Below, piece by piece: positions 1 through 6,461 of a stretch of DNA of 13,877 bases (position 1 is the first letter of the stretch; the number at the start of each line of letters is the position of its first letter). Source of the DNA: UBA1189 sp045594245 (GTDB lineage: Bacteria; Bacteroidota; Bacteroidia; Bacteroidales; Bacteroidaceae). Position numbers and translations under genes: made by a program. The notes below the pieces were generated by a model. The model was not told the origin of the DNA. It worked only from the letters and a program-made list of their open reading frames with translations, and searched no databases. The stretch covers positions 1-13,877 of the forward strand of contig JAZNYG010000097.1 of NCBI GenBank assembly GCA_045594245.1, written 5' to 3'.

Positions 1-1
1 C

Positions 2-154
2 CTCCGCGTCATTGCCGACCCCACTGGCATTGACAATACAGAATTGACAATTGACAAATCACAATTGACAATTTACGACCTCACCGGCCGCAAGGTTGAG
101 ACTATTACGGAAAAAGGCATCTATATTATAAATGGTAAAAAAGTAATCCGATGA
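2..154 (+). CDS. C-terminal end of a secreted protein (5' part outside the window)
   Basis: An open frame entering from the left edge encodes about 50 residues and stops at TGA 152-154. It ends with YDLTGRKVE, then KGIYIINGKKVIR. Tails with a YDLxGRxV...GIYIxNGKKV pattern are common at the C-termini of Prevotella and related Bacteroidales secreted proteins and resemble short type A sorting tails of the type IX secretion system. The catalytic or binding part lies outside the window, so its function cannot be named. The stop overlaps the start of the next gene as ATGA (151-154), which suggests one operon with translational coupling. Residues just before the tail are encoded by a seven-base tandem repeat (29-70). 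The reading frame is fairly certain; the sorting role is inferred from the motif only. Confidence 0.7.
   Translation, partial: LRVIADPTGIDNTELTIDKSQLTIYDLTGRKVETITEKGIYIINGKKVIR
29..70 (+). repeat. Heptanucleotide tandem repeat (ATTGACA) inside a coding region
   Basis: Exact ATTGACA units begin at 29, 43, 50 and 64, and diverged seven-base units fill 36-42 and 57-63. This gives six consecutive 7-mers in one phase. The block is 42 bases, so it reads through in frame as 14 codons and produces the repeated peptide LTI. Gain or loss of a single unit would shift the frame ahead of the C-terminal tail. Confidence 0.75.
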
Positions 155-3100
155 AACGACTACTGACAGCTGTTGCACTGCTGTGCAGCCTCACCCTCCA
201 TGCCCAGCGCGGCGAGTACAACTTCGACTCCGACTGGCACTACACCTATGAAGGCACCTCCCACGTGGCCACCTTGCCCCGTGCGTTCAACGAAGACTAT
301 GCCTACCGCGTAGCCATCGACAACCTCCCCGACGACACGGTGCGCTACACCAAGACCTTCCGCCTGCCCCGCAAGGCCAAGGGCAAGAAGGTGTTCATCG
401 AGTTTGAGGGAGCCCGCCAGTCGGCCACCGTGTGGCTCAACGGCCACCGCGTAGGCATGAGCGAGAACGGCGTCATGGCCTTCGGCTTCGACCTCACCCC
501 CTACATCAACTACCGTGGCGACAACCGCCTCGAGGTGCTCACCGACAACGACTGGAACTACCACGAGCAGCAGCACCCCGATCACAGTCCCTACCAGTGG
601 AACAACAAGAACTTCAACGCCAACTACGGCGGCCTGCCCAAGCATGTGCGCCTGCACATCACCGACCGTCTCTATCAGACACTGCCCCTCTACTCCAACC
701 TCGGCACCACCGGCGTGTACATCTATGCCAAGGACATCGACGTGCCCTCACGCAGTGCCGAGATCGTGGCCAGCTCCGAGGTGAAGAACGAGAGCAGCAA
801 GCCCCGCGAGGTAGTCTATGAGGTCGAGGTCATCGACAACGACGGCCACAGCCTCGTCACCTTCCGCAGCGCCGCCCAGCACATCGCTCCCGGCGCCACC
901 GCCACGCTCAGCGCCTCCAGGCAGTTCAGCGGCCTCCACTTCTGGAGCTGGGGCTACGGCTACCTCTACACCGTGAAGACACGCCTCATCGTAGGCGACA
1001 AGTGTACCGATGAGGTGGTCACCCGCACCGGTTTCCGCAAGACCGACTTCGGCAATGGCCTCTTCCGCCTCAACGACCGCGTACTCATGGTACACGGCTA
1101 TGCCCAGCGCACAAGCAATGAGTGGCCCGGCGTAGGCATGAGCGTACCCGCCTGGCTCAGCGACTACAGCAACCTCGAGATGGTGAAGAGTGGCGGCAAC
1201 CTCGTGCGCTGGATGCATGTCACCCCCTGGAAGCAGGACATCGAGTCGTGCGACCGCGTAGGCCTCATCCAGGCCATGCCCGCCGGCGATGCCGAGAAAG
1301 ATGTCGAGGGACGCCGCTGGGAGCACCGCGTGGAGCTCATGCGCGATGCCATCATCTACAACCGCAACAACCCCTCCATCATCTTCTACGAGTGTGGCAA
1401 TGAGAACATCTCCGACGTCCACATGGCCGAGATGAAAGCCATCCGCGACCTCTACGACCCCCATGGAGGCCGTGCCATCGGCAGCCGCGAGATGCTCGGC
1501 AGCAAGGTATCAGAGTATGGTGGCGAGATGCTCTACATCAACAAGAGCGGTGGCCAGCCCCTCTGGGCCATGGAGTACTGCCGCGACGAGGGCCTGCGCC
1601 GCTACTGGGACAACTGGAGCTACCCCTACCACCGCAGTGGCGACGGACCGCTCTACCGGGGTGCCGACGCCTCGGCCTACAACCACAACCAGGACCAGCT
1701 CGCCGTAGAGCACATACGCCGCTGGTACGACTACTGGGAGGTGCGCCCCGGCATGGGCAAACGCGTCAGCTCGGGCGGTGTCAAGATTATCTTCTCCGAC
1801 ACCAACACCCACTTCCGTGGCGAGTCGAACTACCGCACCAGCGGTGTGTCCGATGCCATGCGGCTGCCCAAGGACTCCTACTACGCCCATCAGGTGATGT
1901 GGAACGGATGGGTCGACCCCGAGACACCGCAGACCTATATCATGGGCCACTGGAACTACCCCGAGGGCACCGTCAAGCCCATCTATGTAGTCTCCAACGC
2001 TCCCCGCGTAGAGCTGCTCCTCAATGGCCAGTCAGTAGGCACCGCCCGCCGCGAGTATGAGTTCCTCTACACCTTCGACTCCGTAGCCTACCGCCCCGGC
2101 ACCCTGCAGGCCATCTCCTACGACGAGCAGGGCCAGCAGGTATCTGAGTACACCCTCACCACCGTGGGCGAAGCAGCCACGCTGAGCCTCTCGCTCATGA
2201 CAGCCCCCGACGGCATGCGTGCCGACGGGGCCGACCTCGCCCTCATCACCTTCGAGGTGCTCGACAGCGAAGGCCGTCGCTGCCCGCTCGACAACCGCAA
2301 CGTCACCTTCACCCTCGAGGGCCCTGCCCTGTGGCGTGGAGGCCTTGCCAAGGGCGACGGCAACTGCGTGCTCTCCACCACCCTGCCCGTAGAGTGTGGC
2401 GTCAACCGCGTCCTCGTGCGCAGCCTCACCGAGGCAGGCACCATCCGCCTCACCGCACAGGCCGATGGACTGGCACCGCAGACCATCGAGTGGACGAGCC
2501 GCCCCGTAGCCGTAGCTCATGGCCTCAGTGCCGAGCACCAGCGCGACATCCTCCCCTCCTACCTCGGCCGTGGCGAGACACCCGCCACCCCATCCTACAC
2601 CGACCATAAGGAAACCCTCACCATAGCCCGCGTCATCGACAGCCAGGGCACCACACCCCGCGACAGCCACCCCAGCACCGACGACAATGAGGAGACCGAG
2701 TGGCGCAACGATGGCACCAAGCGCACCTCATGGATTACCTACGAGCTGGCCGCCCCCGCACGCCTCGACGAGGTATCGCTCAAGCTCACCGGCTGGCGCC
2801 GCCGCAGCTATCCACTCGAGATCTTTGCCGACACCACCCTCGTGTGGGCAGGCAACACCCCCATGACCCTCGGCTACGTACACCTGCCCGTCAAGTCCAC
2901 CCTATGCTCGCGCGTCACCATCCGCCTCAAGGGCACAGCTACCGAGAGCGACGCCTTCGGACAGATTACCGAGCTGACCGCCCCCGTAGCCAATGAGCTC
3001 GACCTCTACAAGGCCAAGGATGGCGACAAGGTACGCAGCGAACTGCGCATCGTGGAGATCGACCTGCTGAAGTGGAAGAGTCGCGATGCACAGGACTTCG

Positions 3101-4119
3101 TCAAGGGAGCCGACGTAGGCTTCCTCACCGGTCAGGAGAAGCGCGGCGTAGTGTTCCACGACCGCAACGGCAAGGAGCGCGAATGCCTCGAACTGCTCAA
3201 GAACGACTATCAGATGGGGGCCATCCGCATGCGTGTATGGGTCGACCCCCGTGGCGGCACCAACGACAAGCACGAGCTCCTCGCCATGGCCAAGCGCGTC
3301 AAGGCCCTGGGCATGGACCTCATGGTCGACTTCCACTACAGCAACTCCTGGGCCGACCCCGCCAAGCAACCCATCCCCAAGGCATGGCTCGGCCACTCCT
3401 ACGAAGAGATGAAGCACGACCTCCGTGCCCACACCATCGACGTGCTCACCCTCCTCAAGGACAACGGCATCACCCCCCGCTGGGTGCAGGTAGGCAACGA
3501 AACCACCAACGGCATGCTCTGGAGCGTCAAGACCAATGAGCGCGGCTGGGAGGTGAAAGACTCGCTCGGCCGCACCACCATCACCCACTCCATGGGCCAC
3601 ATCAAGACCCAGCCCGAGCAGTATGCCGGCTTCATCCGCACCGGCTACGACGCCGTCAAGGAGGTCTTCCCCGAAGCCATCGTCATCGTACACCTCGACC
3701 GTGGCCACCGCCAAAGCCTCTACGACTGGCACCTCGACACACTGCTCAAGCATGGAGGCAAGTTCGACATGATAGGCATGTCGCTCTACCCCTACTGGGC
3801 CATGCAGGGCAAGCCTGACGTCAAGGCCGACGACATCATCACCGACTGCATCGCCAACATCCGCCACGTCAGCGAGAAGTACGGCTGCGACGTCATGATT
3901 GTAGAGACCGGCTACGAGGTAGACGAGCGCCACCCCGAGGTGATGGAAGAGGGTCGCCGCCAGCTCACCCGCGCCATCCACGAGGCACGCACCCAGACCA
4001 ACGGTCGCTGCCGCGGCATCTTCTACTGGGAGCCCCAGTGCCTCCCCGGAGGCTACAAGCTGGGTGCCTTCAACAGCAATGCCGCCCCCACAGCCATCAT
4101 GGAAGCCTTCGTGGAGTGA
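151..4119 (+). CDS. GH2 beta-galactosidase-type / GH53 endo-beta-1,4-galactanase fusion enzyme
   Basis: The 1322-residue protein starts with a signal peptide (about 1-18, cleavage after LHA; no lipobox), so it is probably periplasmic. Residues about 25-300 are the GH2 sugar-binding and immunoglobulin-like domains (VWLNGHRVG at 94-102). Residues 300-550 form the GH2 barrel, with likely acid/base E418 in ECGNEN and likely nucleophile E475 in AMEYCRD; E455 in SEYG is a less likely alternative. Residues about 597-675 resemble DUF4982, about 675-785 an Ig-like domain, and about 820-945 a discoidin-like galactose-binding fold. Residues 985-1322 are a full GH53 domain: GADVGFL, MRVWVDP, FHYSNSWADP, acid/base E1117 in VGNE and nucleophile E1252 in VETGY. 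The family activities predict endo-cleavage of beta-1,4-galactan plus removal of terminal galactose. The GH2 specificity is inferred from the fusion and could be another beta-glycoside. The ATG at 151 overlaps the upstream stop. G+C and C-ending codons are much higher than in later genes. Confidence 0.93.
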   Translation: MKRLLTAVALLCSLTLHAQRGEYNFDSDWHYTYEGTSHVATLPRAFNEDYAYRVAIDNLPDDTVRYTKTFRLPRKAKGKKVFIEFEGARQSATVWLNGHRVGMSENGVMAFGFDLTPYINYRGDNRLEVLTDNDWNYHEQQHPDHSPYQWNNKNFNANYGGLPKHVRLHITDRLYQTLPLYSNLGTTGVYIYAKDIDVPSRSAEIVASSEVKNESSKPREVVYEVEVIDNDGHSLVTFRSAAQHIAPGATATLSASRQFSGLHFWSWGYGYLYTVKTRLIVGDKCTDEVVTRTGFRKTDFGNGLFRLNDRVLMVHGYAQRTSNEWPGVGMSVPAWLSDYSNLEMVKSGGNLVRWMHVTPWKQDIESCDRVGLIQAMPAGDAEKDVEGRRWEHRVELMRDAIIYNRNNPSIIFYECGNENISDVHMAEMKAIRDLYDPHGGRAIGSREMLGSKVSEYGGEMLYINKSGGQPLWAMEYCRDEGLRRYWDNWSYPYHRSGDGPLYRGADASAYNHNQDQLAVEHIRRWYDYWEVRPGMGKRVSSGGVKIIFSDTNTHFRGESNYRTSGVSDAMRLPKDSYYAHQVMWNGWVDPETPQTYIMGHWNYPEGTVKPIYVVSNAPRVELLLNGQSVGTARREYEFLYTFDSVAYRPGTLQAISYDEQGQQVSEYTLTTVGEAATLSLSLMTAPDGMRADGADLALITFEVLDSEGRRCPLDNRNVTFTLEGPALWRGGLAKGDGNCVLSTTLPVECGVNRVLVRSLTEAGTIRLTAQADGLAPQTIEWTSRPVAVAHGLSAEHQRDILPSYLGRGETPATPSYTDHKETLTIARVIDSQGTTPRDSHPSTDDNEETEWRNDGTKRTSWITYELAAPARLDEVSLKLTGWRRRSYPLEIFADTTLVWAGNTPMTLGYVHLPVKSTLCSRVTIRLKGTATESDAFGQITELTAPVANELDLYKAKDGDKVRSELRIVEIDLLKWKSRDAQDFVKGADVGFLTGQEKRGVVFHDRNGKERECLELLKNDYQMGAIRMRVWVDPRGGTNDKHELLAMAKRVKALGMDLMVDFHYSNSWADPAKQPIPKAWLGHSYEEMKHDLRAHTIDVLTLLKDNGITPRWVQVGNETTNGMLWSVKTNERGWEVKDSLGRTTITHSMGHIKTQPEQYAGFIRTGYDAVKEVFPEAIVIVHLDRGHRQSLYDWHLDTLLKHGGKFDMIGMSLYPYWAMQGKPDVKADDIITDCIANIRHVSEKYGCDVMIVETGYEVDERHPEVMEEGRRQLTRAIHEARTQTNGRCRGIFYWEPQCLPGGYKLGAFNSNAAPTAIMEAFVE

Positions 4120-4350
4120 GGCCATATGATAGAGGAATTCCTTTATAGACATCTTCCAATTTTGCAGGATTATAGGATATCAAAAAACTTCTTGGTTAGT
4201 AAACACACACGTTAAAACTATTCTAGCGGAGGGTATATTAGTATTAATTATTACCCCGATCGGATGAGCACATTGAGTGCTTGTTACATTCTACAAGAAT
4301 ACGCTTCACTTTTCCTTTTCAAACATCATTTGTCCATAACACGTCGTTAT

Positions 4351-4383
4351 AACGGATTTGTTACACTCCGTTGCAACTTTTTT
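4351..4383 (+). terminator. Possible weak intrinsic terminator
   Basis: AACGGA (4351-4356) can pair with TCCGTT (4367-4372) around a 10-base loop, and a run of six T follows at 4378-4383 after a five-base gap. The stem is short, the T-run is displaced and the site lies about 230 bases after the galactanase stop. It is only a weak candidate for ending that transcript. Confidence 0.25.
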
Positions 4384-4468
4384 GAGATTATTATACACAC
4401 ATCTTAATGAAGGCATGAGCGATTAACGTCCGCACCAAAAGACAATAACTTAGAAACTCAAAGTAATG

Positions 4469-4500
4469 TTTGGCTTATAAGGAAATATTAACTACTTTTG
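4469..4500 (+). promoter_or_regulatory. Bacteroidetes-type promoter of the acyltransferase gene
   Basis: A TTTG element (4469-4472) is followed after 20 bases by TACTTTTG (4493-4500), a full match to the Bacteroidetes -33/-7 consensus TTTG and TAnnTTTG. The predicted transcript starts near 4507, leaving a leader of about 27 bases before the ATG at 4534. This placement also rules out the in-frame TTG at 4498 as the start codon, because it lies inside the -7 box. Confidence 0.75.
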
Positions 4501-4533
4501 TGGAAAGAAAACTTTGTAAAAAAACGAAAACTT

Positions 4534-5697
4534 ATGATTCCCGAAGAATTTAAGGACATGCGTCCGTTTGAACCAGAAGAGTTGCCCGCAGCGTACGACA
4601 GCCTGCTGGCCGACCCCATGTTTCGTGCTGTAGTAGGCATGGTGATGCCGCAGATTCCTGCCGAGGCGTTAGGTCCGATGATGCACGGCTGCAAGACCTG
4701 TCAGGAGTTTCAGTACACCTTCATCCGCCCATTACTGGATGGAGTCATCAAGAAGTGTACTCAAGGGCTGACCAACGACTTCAGCCAGCTGGAGTTGTCC
4801 AAAGAGAAGGAGAACTACACCTACATATCAAACCATCGCGACATCGTGCTCGACTCGGGCCTGCTCGACATGGTCCTCTTCGTGGAGAAGGGATTCGACA
4901 CGGTGGAGATTGCCATCGGCGACAATCTGCTCATCTACCCGTGGATAAAGACGCTTGTGCGCATCAACCGCAGCTTCATCGTCACCCGCAAGGGCGGCAT
5001 ACGCGAGATGTTGCAGTCGAGCATCCGACTGTCATCGTACATGCACTACGTCATCGGCGAGAAGAGGTCGCCCATATGGATTGCGCAGCGCGAAGGCCGT
5101 TCGAAGGACTCTACCGACCACACTCAGGAGAGTATCCTGAAGATGTTTGCCATGGGTAGCGAGGGCACTCCTGCCGAGCGCCTCATTGCACTCAATATGG
5201 CTCCGCTGGCTATCTCCTATGAGTATGACCCGTGTGACTGGCTCAAGGCCATGGAATTCCAGCTCAAACGCGACAATCCCGAGTACAAGAAGTCGCAAGC
5301 CGATGACCTGATGAACATGAAGACGGGCATCTTTGGCTACAAAGGCCGCGTACACTATCAGGCTGCCGCGTGCATGAACGACTTCATCGCTGCCCTGCCT
5401 GCAGACATGTCGAAGAACGATTTCTATGCTGCCGTAGCGCAGGAGATTGACCGCCGCATCTACGCGAACTATCGCCTCTATCCGGGCAACTACGTGGCCA
5501 TAGACCTGCTGCAAGGAGGCAACACCTATGCCGACCGCTACACGGCTGAGGAACGCGCCACCTTCGAGCAATACCTTGCCGGACAGTTGCAGAAAATCGA
5601 CATGCCTGGCAAGGACGAAGCATTCCTGCGTACCAAGATACTGGAAATGTATGCCAACCCAGCGTTGAACCAGTTAAGCGTGAAGTGTGAAGCGTAA
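4534..5697 (+). CDS. PlsC/PlsB-superfamily acyltransferase
   Basis: The 387-residue protein probably transfers an acyl chain to a glycerol phosphate or related lipid acceptor at the inner face of the cytoplasmic membrane. The superfamily blocks appear in order. The catalytic block is NHRDIVLD (100-107), with histidine H101 and aspartates D103 and D107. The second is NRSFIVTRKG (145-154). The third is the substrate-phosphate block AQREGRSKD (184-192), comparable to EGTRS or EGGRS in known enzymes. It is longer than a typical PlsC (about 240 residues), with extra N- and C-terminal helical regions, and no clear membrane span is visible. A promoter lies directly upstream, and the lipoprotein gene starts 13 bases after the stop, so the two probably share a transcript. 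The last residues (QLSVKCEA) are encoded by a seven-base repeat and may be a late addition. The exact acceptor is not certain. Confidence 0.8.
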   Translation: MIPEEFKDMRPFEPEELPAAYDSLLADPMFRAVVGMVMPQIPAEALGPMMHGCKTCQEFQYTFIRPLLDGVIKKCTQGLTNDFSQLELSKEKENYTYISNHRDIVLDSGLLDMVLFVEKGFDTVEIAIGDNLLIYPWIKTLVRINRSFIVTRKGGIREMLQSSIRLSSYMHYVIGEKRSPIWIAQREGRSKDSTDHTQESILKMFAMGSEGTPAERLIALNMAPLAISYEYDPCDWLKAMEFQLKRDNPEYKKSQADDLMNMKTGIFGYKGRVHYQAAACMNDFIAALPADMSKNDFYAAVAQEIDRRIYANYRLYPGNYVAIDLLQGGNTYADRYTAEERATFEQYLAGQLQKIDMPGKDEAFLRTKILEMYANPALNQLSVKCEA

Positions 5698-5700
5698 GGC
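5673..5700 (+). repeat. Heptanucleotide tandem repeat across the acyltransferase stop codon
   Basis: Four consecutive seven-base units begin at 5673, 5680, 5687 and 5694. The two central ones, GTGAAGT and GTGAAGC, differ at one base, and the outer two are diverged copies. The block encodes the last codons of the acyltransferase, and its fourth unit contains the TAA stop (5695-5697). It also supplies an in-frame GTG that could be mistaken for the start of the next gene. Confidence 0.6.
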
Positions 5701-5710
5701 ATTGAAAGCA

Positions 5711-6376
5711 ATGCGGGCGACACCGCTGTTGTTCCCCATCCTCACCCTGCTCAGCAGCTGTGAGGATGCGACTGATGACGATTACCGCTACCCTTCGGTG
5801 CGCACCGACTTTGCTTGCATTGCCACTGACGACAAGGGGAAGATTGAGCATTTGCTGCTTGATGACGGGAGCAGTTATCCCGTACACCTCACTCAGGATT
5901 TCCTTGAGGCCTACGACGACGAACCCACCTACAAGCGCGACACGCTGTATCGGCTCCTCAGCGTATACGAACTGGTAAGCACTGGGCAGAACGATACCGT
6001 AGCCGACCTCTATGCCTTGGGCAACATCGTCTCGCAGGTGCCGACACTGCTCCGCGAGGACGAAGAGCTGCATCAGGATCCCGTGTATCTGCAGAGCATA
6101 TGGCTCTCGGGCGATTATCTGAACTTCGTGCTCGAAGTGAAGGCGCTCAACGGAAAGCACAGCATCGGCTTTGTCGACACCACGCCCGAGACGATGCAAG
6201 GCAAGGAGTTCACCTTCTATCACCGGGTGATAGATGATGTGGAGTCGTATCGTCAGAAGCTCTACGGATCTATCCCTCTCGCTCCCTTCAAGGAGTCTTT
6301 GAGGCAGGGCGACACGCTACGTTTCGTGGTAAACACTTATGATGAGGGGAATACCGTGTATACCTATCCGTTTTAA
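5711..6376 (+). CDS. NigD-like lipoprotein
   Basis: The 221-residue protein begins with a lipoprotein signal whose lipobox ends LLSSC, with Cys17 as the acylated residue, followed by an acidic stretch (EDATDDD). It should therefore sit in the periplasm or outer membrane. The arrangement fits NigD-like proteins of Bacteroidales: lipobox, DDxY, an N-terminal OB-like domain containing LLLDDGSSYPV, then a C-terminal beta-sandwich region ending NTYDEGNTVYTYPF. The family is named after a gene of the Prevotella nigrescens nigrescin locus, and its molecular role is unknown. I chose the ATG at 5711. The in-frame GTG at 5687 would add eight residues (KRK-rich), but it lies within a tandem repeat and overlaps the previous gene. 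The gene probably shares the acyltransferase promoter and ends at a terminator. Confidence 0.8.
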   Translation: MRATPLLFPILTLLSSCEDATDDDYRYPSVRTDFACIATDDKGKIEHLLLDDGSSYPVHLTQDFLEAYDDEPTYKRDTLYRLLSVYELVSTGQNDTVADLYALGNIVSQVPTLLREDEELHQDPVYLQSIWLSGDYLNFVLEVKALNGKHSIGFVDTTPETMQGKEFTFYHRVIDDVESYRQKLYGSIPLAPFKESLRQGDTLRFVVNTYDEGNTVYTYPF

Positions 6377-6402
6377 CATCGGTCAAGGTTGACAATACAA
6401 AG

Positions 6403-6428
6403 AAAGGAGGAGCCATAGCCCCTCCTTT
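6403..6428. terminator. Bidirectional intrinsic terminator
   Basis: AAAGGAGG (6403-6410) pairs perfectly with CCTCCTTT (6421-6428), and two further base pairs are possible inside. T-rich sequence follows on the plus strand, and the A-rich left flank supplies a T-rich run on the minus strand. It lies between the converging NigD-like gene and fucI, so it can serve both. Confidence 0.8.
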
Positions 6429-6461
6429 TCTATTATTGTCCCAGCAATAGCAGACAGCCTC

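Larger units (their letters stand above)
4120..4533. other. AT-rich intergenic region without a gene
   Basis: No convincing coding frame is seen here. The region is far more AT-rich than the gene on its left. It contains short symmetric sequences: the 10-base palindrome AGGAATTCCT at 4133-4142, a small hairpin with 5-base arms (AGCAC/GTGCT) at 4267-4281, the palindrome CGTTATAACG at 4345-4354, and a weak terminator-like hairpin at 4351-4383. The last 40 bases hold the promoter of the acyltransferase gene. The rest is unexplained. Confidence 0.6.

Noticed and set aside
2902..4152. 416-residue open frame on the minus strand opposite the GH53 domain
   Set aside because: It is antisense to a clear GH53 domain. 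Its composition (valine, glycine, histidine, glutamate rich) is what the strong C-ending codon bias of the plus strand produces, and no motif is recognisable.
4498..4533. Extended TTG start for the acyltransferase
   Set aside because: The TTG lies within the -7 promoter box, so it would not be in the message; the ATG at 4534 fits the predicted leader.
5687..5710. GTG start for the NigD-like lipoprotein
   Set aside because: It falls in a heptamer repeat and overlaps the previous gene. The ATG at 5711 gives a complete lipoprotein signal, though the GTG cannot be fully excluded.
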